A DNA stretch of 64,000 nt from Streptomyces lucensis JCM 4490. GTDB taxonomy: Bacteria > Actinomycetota > Actinomycetes > Streptomycetales > Streptomycetaceae. The DNA lies in NCBI RefSeq assembly GCF_014650035.1, contig NZ_BMUE01000006.1, positions 248,001-312,000 of the forward strand, written 5' to 3'. Every line of letters begins with the position of its first letter. Positions within the stretch are counted from its first letter, which is position 1. Below, in pieces: positions 46,550-57,087 of this stretch. Made by a program: the position numbers and the translations under genes. The notes below the pieces were generated by a model. The model did no database searches and was not told the DNA's origin. It worked only from the letters and a program-made list of their open reading frames with translations.

Positions 46550-46585
46550 CCCACCGCTTCCCGGGACCGTCCGCAGGGAACCAAA

Positions 46586-46617
46586 CGCCCCGCTCGTCCG
46601 TAAGGATGAGCGGGGCG
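46586..46617 (+). terminator. Terminator after ppiA
   Basis: CGCCCCGCTCGTCC / GGATGAGCGGGGCG hairpin with a GTAA tetraloop. Confidence 0.8.
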
Positions 46618-46660
46618 GGGTATTTGTCCCGGGCAGTCCCACGACGAGCAAGGGAATCCG

Positions 46661-47551
46661 ATGGAGAACCAGGCCGCAGGCAGCGCGCAGGGTGCTCGCA
46701 GCGCGCCCGTGTGCTACCGGCACCCGGACCGTGAGACCGGCGTGCGCTGTACCCGGTGCGAGCGTCCCATCTGCCCCGAGTGCATGGTCAGCGCCTCGGT
46801 CGGCTTCCAGTGCCCCGACTGCGTCCGCGGCGGATCCGGCACGGGCCACGCCCCGGCCGCGTCCCGGCCGCGCACGGTCGCCGGCGGCACCGTGGCCTCC
46901 GACCCGCGACTGCTCACCAAGATCCTCATCGGGATCAACCTCGCGGTGTTCGTCGCGGTCCAGGCCGACACGTCACTGCTCGACCACCTCGTCCTCTACG
47001 GAGCCTGGCCGCCCAAGCCGTTCACGCCCACCTCCGGGGTGGCCGGCGGCGAGTGGTACCGCTTCGTGACGTCGATGTTCACGCACCAGCAGTACTGGCA
47101 CATCGCCTTCAACATGCTGAGCCTGTGGTGGATCGGCGGCCCGCTCGAAGCGGCCCTCGGCCGGATCCGCTACCTCACGGTCTACTTCGTCTCCGGGCTG
47201 GCCGGCGGCGCGCTGACGTACCTGCTCGCGCCCGCGACGCAGGGCTCGCTGGGCGCGTCCGGTGCGATCTTCGGCCTCTTCGGAGCCACGGCCGTGCTGA
47301 TGCGCCGGCTCAACTACGACCTGCGGCCGGTCATCGCGCTGCTGGTCATCAACCTGATCATCACCTTCAGCCCCGGTATGAACATCGCGTGGGAGGCGCA
47401 CATCGGCGGGCTGGTGGCCGGAGTCGTCACCGGGTACGCCATGGTCCACGCCCCGCGCGAGAGACGAGCGCTGATCCAGTACGGCACCTGCGCCGTCGTC
47501 CTGGCGGTCGCGGTCGCCCTCGCCCTGGTCAGGACCGCTCAGCTGACCTGA
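46661..47551 (+). CDS. Rhomboid family intramembrane serine protease with zinc-ribbon N-terminus
   Basis: A 296-aa protein. Residues 18-57 hold CYRHPDRETGVRCTRCERPICPECM...CPDC, a B-box-like zinc-binding module. Then come about seven membrane helices with catalytic Ser in GASGAIFGLFGA, His in AHIGGLVAG, and the conserved W/H of FNMLSLWWIGG. Rhomboids cut substrates within the membrane; actinobacterial targets of this one are not known. Transcribed with or after ppiA but separated by a terminator. Confidence 0.93.
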   Translation: MENQAAGSAQGARSAPVCYRHPDRETGVRCTRCERPICPECMVSASVGFQCPDCVRGGSGTGHAPAASRPRTVAGGTVASDPRLLTKILIGINLAVFVAVQADTSLLDHLVLYGAWPPKPFTPTSGVAGGEWYRFVTSMFTHQQYWHIAFNMLSLWWIGGPLEAALGRIRYLTVYFVSGLAGGALTYLLAPATQGSLGASGAIFGLFGATAVLMRRLNYDLRPVIALLVINLIITFSPGMNIAWEAHIGGLVAGVVTGYAMVHAPRERRALIQYGTCAVVLAVAVALALVRTAQLT

Positions 47552-47561
47552 ATACGAACCG

Positions 47562-47773
47562 TTGTCCACAGCGCGTGCCGGATCTTGTGCACACTGTGCG
47601 CGGATGGCGGCGCCCCCTGCTGATCCGGCGCGTTCGCGCAGGTCAACAGGGGGCGAATGGGTGTGCGAGAGCCGGTAGGGCAGTCACACCGGCGTCAACC
47701 GCCGATGAGTTATCCACAGATCGTAGTCTTTTCCCCAGGGGGTATGTGGATACTTCTGCAGGCCTGTGGATAA
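47562..47773. other. Cluster of five DnaA boxes outside oriC
   Basis: TTGTCCACA at 47562-47570 (+), TTGTGCACA at 47585-47593 (+, one mismatch), TTATCCACA at 47710-47718 (+), GTATCCACA at 47745-47753 (-, one mismatch) and TTATCCACA at 47765-47773 (-). No gene occupies the 270-nt convergent gap. The true oriC (between dnaA and dnaN) should lie left of gyrB, so this is a separate DnaA-binding locus, possibly of the DnaA-titrating kind described in S. coelicolor. Confidence 0.8.
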
Positions 47774-47821
47774 CTCAGGGGACAGCCCTGGGCAGAGGTT
47801 GCGCGACCGCCCCGGTATCGG

Positions 47822-48076
47822 CTACTTCCACTGCGTGGAGACGGCGAAGCCGGCGGCGATGAAACCGAAGCCGACCACGATGTTCCAGTTGTCCAGCGCG
47901 TCGATGGGCAGCGAGCCGCCGGTCACGTAGAAGACGACGATCCAGGCCAGGCCGATGAGGAACATGGCCAGCATCACGGGCGCGACCCAGGACCGGTTGG
48001 TCAGCTTGATCGCCTGCGCCGCCTTGGCGGGCGGCGGCGTGTAGTCGGCCTTCTTGCGGATACGTGACTTCGGCAC
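47822..48076 (-). CDS. crgA: Cell division inhibitor CrgA
   Basis: An 84-aa protein with two membrane helices ([22 protein letters not shown] and [15 protein letters not shown]) after a basic, Pro-rich N-terminus [16 protein letters not shown], the standard CrgA plan. In Streptomyces CrgA affects FtsZ-ring formation and sporulation septation. GTG 48076 has AGGAGAG upstream. Conserved neighbourhood with pknB, ftsW and pbpA. Confidence 0.95.
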   Translation of the reverse strand: MPKSRIRKKADYTPPPAKAAQAIKLTNRSWVAPVMLAMFLIGLAWIVVFYVTGGSLPIDALDNWNIVVGFGFIAAGFAVSTQWK

Positions 48077-48228
48077 GAGGGTCTCTCCTGTCGATGCGCT
48101 GCGTGGCCGCGCAGGTAACTGGGTCGGGCTCGGGGCAGCGTACAAGGGGCCAACATGACGACTCTGTGTGCTCCCCCGGGCGTCCGTTAGCGTAGTGCTT
48201 CCGTGGCGCCGAAGGAGATAAGGGTACG

Positions 48229-49017
48229 TTGAGCAATTCTGCCGACTCCCCAGGGACGGGAGCAATGGGTTCCGGCTCCGGACGGCGCACGCGCCTGCGG
48301 CCGGTGCGCGTGCTCACCGCCGCCGTCTTCGCCCTGGCGGGGCTCATCTTCTTCACCAGCTTCGACACGGCCAAGGGCACGGACATCCGGCAGGACGCCT
48401 CCCTGCTGAAGCTGTCCGACCTGATCCAGGAGCGCAGCCGCAAGAACAAGGAGCTGGACGAGTCCAACGCGTCCCTGCGCGGCAGCGTGGAGTCGCTCGC
48501 GGAGAGCGACGACGGCAGCACCAGGGCCCAGGACGAGAAGCTCAGCGGTCTGGAGAAGACGGCGGGCACCGAGAAGCTGACCGGCAGCGCGATCTCCGTC
48601 ACCCTGAACGACGCCCCGCCCAACGCCACCGCCAAGCTTCCCGGCTACCCCGAGCCGCAGCCCGACTACCTGGTCATCCACCAGCAGGACCTGCAGGCCG
48701 TGGTGAACGCCCTGTGGCAGGGCGGGGCCAAGGGCATCAAGGTCATGGACCAGCGGCTGATCTCCACCAGCGCCGTGCGCTGCGTCGGCAACACCCTGAT
48801 CCTCCAGGGCCGCGTCTACTCACCGCCGTACAAGATCACGGCCGTCGGCGATCCGGACAGGCTGCAGCAGTCGCTCGCGGCGAGCAAGGCGATCCAGACC
48901 TACATGGTGTACGTCAACGTCTACGGCCTCGGCTGGAAGGTCACCGAGGACGGGACGGTGACCCTTCCCGGCTACTCGGGCACGGTGGACCTGCACTACG
49001 CGAAGCCGGTGGAGTAG
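48229..49017 (+). CDS. DUF881 family membrane-anchored protein
   Basis: A 262-aa protein with one N-terminal membrane helix ([18 protein letters not shown]), a coiled-coil stretch (residues about 65-115) and a globular DUF881 domain ending [14 protein letters not shown]. The TTG start at 48229 has AAGGAGATAAGGG before it. DUF881 proteins lie beside crgA in most actinomycetes and are suspected cell-division factors; the biochemical role is unknown. Confidence 0.9.
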   Translation: MSNSADSPGTGAMGSGSGRRTRLRPVRVLTAAVFALAGLIFFTSFDTAKGTDIRQDASLLKLSDLIQERSRKNKELDESNASLRGSVESLAESDDGSTRAQDEKLSGLEKTAGTEKLTGSAISVTLNDAPPNATAKLPGYPEPQPDYLVIHQQDLQAVVNALWQGGAKGIKVMDQRLISTSAVRCVGNTLILQGRVYSPPYKITAVGDPDRLQQSLAASKAIQTYMVYVNVYGLGWKVTEDGTVTLPGYSGTVDLHYAKPVE

Positions 49018-49247
49018 CCCCGGCGCCCCTGGACGACCCCTTCGAAGATATTCGCGTATCGGATCGACGAAGGGCCGCACAAAACCGTTCCGGCGCACGT
49101 TGAGGTGATCGACCCTGTGCCTCGTAAGTCCGGGTACGCGCCCGGACTCCGCACAGCCCGCGGAGGCAGGCGAACCGGAGGCCGTGCGCCGCTAGTCTGG
49201 TGCCGTGCGGCGGGAGTCCGGTGCCGTGGAGACAGGGAAGGGACGGC

Positions 49248-49409
49248 ATGTACGGCTGGATCTGGCGGCATCTGCCGGGGAACGCGTGGGTGAAGGCGCT
49301 CGTCTCGCTCGTCCTGGTCCTGGCCGTCGTCTACGTCCTCTTCCAGTACGTCTTCCCGTGGGCCGAACCGCTGCTGCCCTTCAACGATGTGACGGTGGAC
49401 AACCAGTGA
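49248..49409 (+). CDS. Small single-pass membrane protein
   Basis: A 53-aa protein, MYGWIWRHLPGNAWVKALVS..., with one strong membrane helix (ALVSLVLVLAVVYVLFQYVF) and a short acidic tail. ATG 49248 has GGGAAGGGA upstream. Its stop overlaps the next start (GTGA). Conserved at this place in Streptomyces; function unknown. Confidence 0.82.
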   Translation: MYGWIWRHLPGNAWVKALVSLVLVLAVVYVLFQYVFPWAEPLLPFNDVTVDNQ

Positions 49410-50044
49410 CTGCGCGGATTCTCGTCGTCGACAACTACGACAGCTTCGTCTTCAACCTCGTCCAGTACCTGTACCAGCTGGGCGCCGAGTGCGAGGTCCT
49501 GCGCAACGACGAGGTGTCGACCGCGCACGCCCAGGACGGCTTCGACGGTGTGCTCCTCTCGCCCGGCCCGGGCACACCGGAGCAGGCGGGCGTCTGCGTG
49601 GACATGGTCCGCCACTGCGCGTCGACCGGGGTGCCGGTCTTCGGCGTGTGCCTGGGCATGCAGTCCATGCAGGTGGCGTACGGCGGCGTGGTCGACCGGG
49701 CACCCGAGCTGCTGCACGGCAAGACCTCGCTGGTCGAGCACGAGGGCAAGGGCGTCTTCGCGGGCCTGCCCTCCCCCTTCACCGCGACCCGCTACCACTC
49801 CCTGGCCGCCGAACCGGCCACCGTCCCGGCCGAGCTGGAAGTGACCGCCCGGACGCACGACGGCATCATCATGGGCCTGCGCCACCGCGAACTCCTCGTC
49901 GAGGGCGTGCAGTTCCACCCCGAGTCGGTCCTGACCGAGCACGGGCACCGGATGCTGGCCAACTGGCTGGCGGAGTGCGGCGACCAGGGTGCCGTGGCGA
50001 GGTCGGCGGGGCTGGCCCCGGTGGTGGGCAGGGCCACGGCGTGA
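49406..50044 (+). CDS. pabA: Glutamine amidotransferase, aminodeoxychorismate/anthranilate synthase component II
   Basis: A 212-aa class I glutamine amidotransferase with the triad Cys in VFGVCLGMQ and His/Glu in EGVQFHPESVLTEHG, and the N-terminal DNYDSFVFN loop shared by PabA and TrpG. It supplies ammonia to a chorismate-using partner encoded elsewhere. Sequence cannot separate PabA from TrpG with certainty. Start and stop both overlap neighbours (GTGA), so it is coupled to the small membrane protein and the sortase. Confidence 0.88.
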   Translation: MTARILVVDNYDSFVFNLVQYLYQLGAECEVLRNDEVSTAHAQDGFDGVLLSPGPGTPEQAGVCVDMVRHCASTGVPVFGVCLGMQSMQVAYGGVVDRAPELLHGKTSLVEHEGKGVFAGLPSPFTATRYHSLAAEPATVPAELEVTARTHDGIIMGLRHRELLVEGVQFHPESVLTEHGHRMLANWLAECGDQGAVARSAGLAPVVGRATA

Positions 50045-51147
50045 CCGCGCTGCGCCCCGAGCGTGAGGACTCGTACGGGGAGCAACCGTACGCGTCCCAT
50101 GGCGGTGCGCCGCACGCCGGCCGCGGCGCCGGACGGCATGCCGGCCGGCGCGGGGACCCGCCGACGGCCCCGATGCCGGCGATCACGGACCGGCAGCCGG
50201 GGGCACAGCCGCCCGCCGATGACGAGACGATGGCGTTGCGGGTCGCGGACCTGAGGTCCGGCGGCCCGCTTAGCGAGCCCCAACGGGCCTCTGTGGCCTC
50301 TTCCGCCGCTCCGGCCACCGGGGGCGCGCCGGGCGGCCGCGCGGCCCGCAGGAAGGCCGCCAAGCGGCGCGGTGGCCGCCACGGCGGGACGCGCGAGGAG
50401 CCGCCCGCGCCGCCGGCGGAGCCCGGCCGGCCGCTGTCCCGGGTGGAGGCCCGCCGGCAGGAGCGGCTGCGCAGGCCGGGTCCGGCCGTCGTCGCGAGCC
50501 GGGCGATCGGCGAGGTGTTCATCACCACCGGTGTGCTGATGCTGCTGTTCGTCACCTACCAGCTGTGGTGGACGAACGTCCGCGCCCACGCGCAGGCGGG
50601 CAAGGAGACGCACCAGCTGCAGGACGACTGGGCCAGCGGCAAGCGCAGTCCGGGCGTCTTCGAGCCGGGGCAGGGCTTCGCCATCCTGCACATCCCGAAG
50701 CTCGACGTGGTCGCCCCCATCGCGGAGGGCGTCAGCAACAAGAAGGTGCTCGACAAGGGCATGGTCGGGCACTACGGCGAGGGCAGCCTGAAGACGGCGA
50801 TGCCCGACGCCAGGACCGGCAACTTCGGCCTGGCGGCGCACCGCAACACGCACGGTGAGCCCTTCCGGTACATCAACAGGCTCACGCCCGGCGACGCCGT
50901 CGTGGTGGAGACGCAGGACGACTACTTCGTCTACAAGGTGACGTCGACGCTCCCCGTGACGCCGCCGTCCAACACGAGCGTGCTGGATCCCATACCCAAG
51001 GACTCCGGCTTCACCGAACCCGGCCGCTACATCACCCTCACCACGTGTACGCCGGAGTTCACCAGCAAGTACCGGCTGATCGTCTGGGGCAAGATGGTCC
51101 AGGAACGCCCGCGCAGCAAGGGCAAGCCGGACGCGCTCATCGAGTAG
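50041..51147 (+). CDS. Class E sortase (first)
   Basis: A 368-aa transpeptidase. Residues 1-150 are disordered, Pro/Ala/Gly/Arg-rich cytoplasmic sequence; a membrane helix (VFITTGVLMLLFVTYQLWW) leads to the sortase barrel. Catalytic His is in LAAHRNTHG, Cys in LTTCTPEF, Arg in KYRLIVWG; YINRL and the absence of other domains fit class E. Class E sortases attach LAXTG-type proteins such as chaplins to the cell wall in Streptomyces. Followed 26 nt later by a second sortase. Confidence 0.92.
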   Translation: MTALRPEREDSYGEQPYASHGGAPHAGRGAGRHAGRRGDPPTAPMPAITDRQPGAQPPADDETMALRVADLRSGGPLSEPQRASVASSAAPATGGAPGGRAARRKAAKRRGGRHGGTREEPPAPPAEPGRPLSRVEARRQERLRRPGPAVVASRAIGEVFITTGVLMLLFVTYQLWWTNVRAHAQAGKETHQLQDDWASGKRSPGVFEPGQGFAILHIPKLDVVAPIAEGVSNKKVLDKGMVGHYGEGSLKTAMPDARTGNFGLAAHRNTHGEPFRYINRLTPGDAVVVETQDDYFVYKVTSTLPVTPPSNTSVLDPIPKDSGFTEPGRYITLTTCTPEFTSKYRLIVWGKMVQERPRSKGKPDALIE

Positions 51148-51173
51148 GGCTCTTCGAGTAAGGCAGAGGAACT

Positions 51174-51923
51174 GTGGCAGCGACCGCCGACGAGACCGAA
51201 GAACACGCGGACGCGTCCGCTCCCGACCCCCGTCCGCGCCGGAGCCCGGGCCGGATCGCCCTGGCGGTCAGCCTCTTCGGCGAGCTCCTCATCACCGTGG
51301 GCGTGCTGCTCGCCCTGTTCGTCGTCTACTCGCTGTGGTGGACCAACGTGATAGCGGACCGCAAGGCCGACCGGCGGGCCGAGCAGGTCCGCGACCACTG
51401 GGCGCACGCCGCGGACTCCGGCCCGGGCACGCTGGACACCGGGGACGGCATCGGCTTCCTGCACGTGCCGGCCATGGGGAACGGCGAGGTCCTGGTCGAG
51501 AAGGGAACGGGCACGGACGTCCTGAACGACGGCGTGGCCGGCTACTACACGGATCCGGTGAAGGCCACGCTGCCCACCTCCGGGAAGAAGGGCAACTTCG
51601 CCCTGGCCGCCCACCGCGACGGCCACGGGGCGAAGTTCCACGACATCGACAAGCTGCGGGACGGCGACCCGATCGTCTTCGAGACGAAGGACGACTGGTA
51701 CGTCTACAAGGTCTACTCGGTCCTTCCCGAGACCTCGAAGTACGACGTCAAGGTCCTCTCCCCGGTCCCCAGGGAGTCCGGCCGGAAGAAGCCCGGCCAC
51801 TACATCACCCTGACGACCTGCACCCCGGTCTACACGAGCCGCTACCGCTACGTGGTCTGGGGCGAGCTGGTCCGCGTGGAGAAGGTCGACGGCAGGCGCA
51901 CACCGCCGGCGGAACTGAAGTAG
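51174..51923 (+). CDS. Class E sortase (second)
   Basis: A 249-aa sortase with only a short N-terminal tail before its membrane helix (SLFGELLITVGVLLALFVVYS). Catalytic His in LAAHRDGHG, Cys in LTTCTPVY and Arg in RYRYVVWG. It is a shorter paralogue of the gene before it; paired class E sortases occur at this place in S. coelicolor, where they act in aerial development. GTG 51174 has GGCAGAGGA upstream. It converges on pknB. Confidence 0.92.
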   Translation: MAATADETEEHADASAPDPRPRRSPGRIALAVSLFGELLITVGVLLALFVVYSLWWTNVIADRKADRRAEQVRDHWAHAADSGPGTLDTGDGIGFLHVPAMGNGEVLVEKGTGTDVLNDGVAGYYTDPVKATLPTSGKKGNFALAAHRDGHGAKFHDIDKLRDGDPIVFETKDDWYVYKVYSVLPETSKYDVKVLSPVPRESGRKKPGHYITLTTCTPVYTSRYRYVVWGELVRVEKVDGRRTPPAELK

Positions 51924-51974
51924 CGTCCGCCGGGGAAGTCCGGCGAGCGCCACTGATGGGTGCGGGGGCGGGCG

Positions 51975-53966
<1,992 letters not shown>

Positions 53967-54136
53967 AGCTACCTACCAGCCCTCTCCGTCGGTCCCGGCC
54001 GTCACGTCCTTGTACGCCCGAGGCTTCCGTCCGGGCCTACCGTACCCGGCTCGCTTTGTATGACCTGGCCAAGCCCGGAACCCGATACAGGACCGGTATC
54101 GCAACGTGCATCGATGTGGAGGTGATGTGAGAGGTC

Positions 54137-55612
54137 TCACTTCTTGGAGTGGATGACCGCCTCCATCACGTCCTTCGCGATCGGCGCGGCCAGGCCGCCG
54201 CCGGAGATGTCGCCACGGTTGGCGTTCTCGTCCTCGACGACCACGGCCACGGCGACCGGCGAGCTGTTGTCGGGGAGCTTGGCGTAGGAGATGAACCACG
54301 CGTAGGGGTTGGCGCTGTTCGCCACGCCGTGCTGCGCGGTACCGGTCTTGCCGCCGACGACGGCTCCCGCGATCTGCGCCTTGGTGCCCGTGCCCTCCTT
54401 GACGACCGTCTCCATCATCGACTGCAGGATCTGGGCGTTCTCCGGCGACAGCGGCCGGCTCAGCTCCTCCGGCTGGGTCTTGGCGACCGGGTCGACATTG
54501 GAGGACTGCAGCTCGTCCACCATGTACGGCTTCATGAGCTTGCCGTCGTTCGCGACCGCCGAGGCGACCATGGCCATCTGCAGCGGGGTGGCGGCGGTGT
54601 TGAACTGGCCGATGGAGGACAGAGCCGTCTGGGACGTGTTCATGTCGTCCGAGAAGACCGACGCGTTGGAGCGGACCGGTGTGAACTGCTCGGAGTCGAA
54701 GCCGAACTTCTTGGCCTCCGCCAGCATCTTGTCGTTGCCGAGGTCGGCGCCGATCTTGCCGAAGACGGTGTTGCAGGACACCTTCAGCGCGACCCGCATG
54801 CTCGCGTCCTTGCAGGGGATGGGCCCCTCGTTCTTCAGCTGGGTCGAGGTGCCGGGCATGACCCAGGGCAGCGGCGACTTCGTGTGCTGGTCGGCCGTGC
54901 TGTACAGGCCGTTCTCCAGCGCGGCCGCCGCGGTGACCACCTTGAAGGTGGAGCCCGGCGGGTAGGTCTCGCGCAGCGCACGGTTCAGCATCGGGTCGGC
55001 GGGGTTGTTCTTCTTCTGCAGCTTGTTCCAGGCCTTGCCGTCGGCGCTGGTGTTGCCCGCGAAGGACGAGGGGTCGTACGACGGGTACGACGCCAGGGCC
55101 AGGATCTTGCCGGTCGACGGCTCCAGGGCGACGACCGCGCCCTTGCCGCCCTGCCGCTTCAGCCCCTCGTACGCCGCCTTCTGCGCGGCGCCGTTCAGGG
55201 TGGAGACCACGTTGCCGCCCATCTGCGGCTTGCCGGTGATCATGTCCAGGGTCTTGCGGAAGAACAGCCGGTCGTCGTTGCCGGTGAGGATGCCGTCCTC
55301 GACCTTCTCGAGGAGGCTGCCGTCGAAGGCCTGGGAGGAGTAGCCGGTGACCGGGGCCCACATGGGCCCGTTCTTGTACGTGCGCTTGTACTTGAAGTCG
55401 CCGTGCTCGGTCTTGACGGAGTCGGTTATCGGGTTGCCGTCGACGATGATGTCGCCCCGGGGGTTCGCGAACCGCTCGATGGTCACGCGGCGGTTGTGCG
55501 GATCCGTGCGCAGCTTGTCGGCCTGGGCGTACTGGAGCCAGTTGTCACGGATCAGCAGCGCCAGGACGAGGAGTCCGCAGAAGATCGCGATGCGGCGCAG
55601 GGGCTTGTTCAT
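54137..55612 (-). CDS. pbpA: Penicillin-binding protein PbpA (class B)
   Basis: A 491-aa transpeptidase with an N-terminal signal anchor (IAIFCGLLVLALLI), a dimerisation-type domain and the penicilloyl-serine domain: SxxK in PPGSTFKV, SxN in KVSCNTVFG, KTG in GGKTGTAQ. It cross-links peptidoglycan with the SEDS partner FtsW/RodA, whose gene ends inside its start (ATGA). 170 nt separate it from pknB. Confidence 0.95.
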   Translation of the reverse strand: MNKPLRRIAIFCGLLVLALLIRDNWLQYAQADKLRTDPHNRRVTIERFANPRGDIIVDGNPITDSVKTEHGDFKYKRTYKNGPMWAPVTGYSSQAFDGSLLEKVEDGILTGNDDRLFFRKTLDMITGKPQMGGNVVSTLNGAAQKAAYEGLKRQGGKGAVVALEPSTGKILALASYPSYDPSSFAGNTSADGKAWNKLQKKNNPADPMLNRALRETYPPGSTFKVVTAAAALENGLYSTADQHTKSPLPWVMPGTSTQLKNEGPIPCKDASMRVALKVSCNTVFGKIGADLGNDKMLAEAKKFGFDSEQFTPVRSNASVFSDDMNTSQTALSSIGQFNTAATPLQMAMVASAVANDGKLMKPYMVDELQSSNVDPVAKTQPEELSRPLSPENAQILQSMMETVVKEGTGTKAQIAGAVVGGKTGTAQHGVANSANPYAWFISYAKLPDNSSPVAVAVVVEDENANRGDISGGGLAAPIAKDVMEAVIHSKK

Positions 55613-57060
55613 GACGGGCGGACCACCTGGGTCATCTCGGCGTCGGGGTTGCTGGCGGGCGTGGGTGCCGGGCGGCGGGCCGTGTCGCTGATCCGGATCA
55701 GGATGCCGATCAGCGCCCAGTTGGCCAGCACGGAGGAGCCGCCGTACGCGACGAAGGGCATCGTCATACCGGTCAGCGGGATGAGGCCCATCACGCCTCC
55801 GGCCACCACGAAGACCTGGAGCGCGAAGGCGCCGGACAGGCCGATGGCGAGCAGCTTGCCGAACGGGTCGCGGGCGGCGAGGGCGGTGCGCACGCCGCGT
55901 TCCACGATCAGGCCGTAGATCAGCAGGATCGCCATGACGCCGGCCAGGCCCAGCTCCTCGCCGAAGGTGGCGAGGATGAAGTCGGAGTTGGCGGCGAACT
56001 TGATCAGGTCGGAGTGGCCCTGGCCCCATCCGGTGCCCATGGTGCCGCCGGAGCCGAAGGCCCACAGGGCCTGCATGGCCTGCTCGGAGTGGAGCGTGCC
56101 GTCCTGGACGCCGGCCTGGCTGAGCTTGTACTCGCGCATGGGGTCGAGCCAGGCGTGCACACGCGTCTGGATGTGGGACTCGAAGCTCGCCACGCCCACG
56201 GCGCCGACCGCGGACATCAGCAGACCGAAGACGATCCAGCTGGTCCGCTCGGTGGCGACGTACAGCATGATGACGAACATCCCGAAGAACAGCAGCGAGG
56301 TGCCGAGGTCCGTCTCGAAGACCAGGATGAGGATCGACATCGCCCAGACGACCAGGATGGGGCCGAGGTCGCGGCCGCGCGGCAGGTAAAGGCCCATGAA
56401 GCGGCGGCTGGCCAGGGCCAGGGCGTCCCGCTTCACCATCAGGTAGCCGGCGAAGAAGACGGCTAGGACGATCTTCGCGAACTCGCCGGGCTGCAGCGAG
56501 CCGAGGCCGGGGACCCGGATCCAGATCTTGGCGCCGTAGATGTCGGCGCCGAGGCCCGGTACCAGGGGCAGGATGAGCAGGACCAGCGCGCCGAACATGG
56601 AGATGTAGGTGTAGCGCTGCAGGACGCGGTGGTCCTTGAGGAAGAACAGCACGGCGACGAACATGGCGATGCCCAGCGCCGTGTACAGCAGCTGGCGGGG
56701 CGCGGCCGTGACGAAGTTGGGCAGCGACTGGAGCAGCTTGGACTGGTCCAGCCGCCAGATGCACACCAGGCCGAGGCCGTTGAGCAGGGTCGCCAGCGGC
56801 AGCAGCAGCGGATCGGCGTACGGGGCGAACTTCCGGACGCCGAGGTGCGCCACGCCGGCCAGCAGACCGAGGCCGAGGCCGTAGCTCAACAGTCCCGTGG
56901 GGACCTCGCCGCTGAGGGCCAGGCCCACGTTGGCGTAGGCGAACACCGGGATGACCACGGCGAACACCAGCAGGGCCAGCTCGGTGTTGCGGCGGCTCGG
57001 TGCGCCGATGGCGCCGATCGTGGACGTGTGGTGCGTCGGCGAATTGGAAGTGCTGCTCAT
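55609..57060 (-). CDS. FtsW/RodA/SpoVE (SEDS) glycan polymerase
   Basis: A 483-aa polytopic protein with about 10-12 membrane helices. SEDS hallmarks include PGLGSLQPGEFAK, FETDLGTSLLFFG (catalytic Asp), GSGGTMGTGWGQG and the end GMTMPFVAYGGSS. It polymerises lipid II and pairs with the class B PBP encoded next. Member of the Streptomyces pknB-locus SEDS group rather than the dcw-cluster ftsW. Confidence 0.95.
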   Translation of the reverse strand: MSSTSNSPTHHTSTIGAIGAPSRRNTELALLVFAVVIPVFAYANVGLALSGEVPTGLLSYGLGLGLLAGVAHLGVRKFAPYADPLLLPLATLLNGLGLVCIWRLDQSKLLQSLPNFVTAAPRQLLYTALGIAMFVAVLFFLKDHRVLQRYTYISMFGALVLLILPLVPGLGADIYGAKIWIRVPGLGSLQPGEFAKIVLAVFFAGYLMVKRDALALASRRFMGLYLPRGRDLGPILVVWAMSILILVFETDLGTSLLFFGMFVIMLYVATERTSWIVFGLLMSAVGAVGVASFESHIQTRVHAWLDPMREYKLSQAGVQDGTLHSEQAMQALWAFGSGGTMGTGWGQGHSDLIKFAANSDFILATFGEELGLAGVMAILLIYGLIVERGVRTALAARDPFGKLLAIGLSGAFALQVFVVAGGVMGLIPLTGMTMPFVAYGGSSVLANWALIGILIRISDTARRPAPTPASNPDAEMTQVVRPS

Positions 57061-57087
57061 CGTGTGACGGGGCCTCTCACGGCTGGC

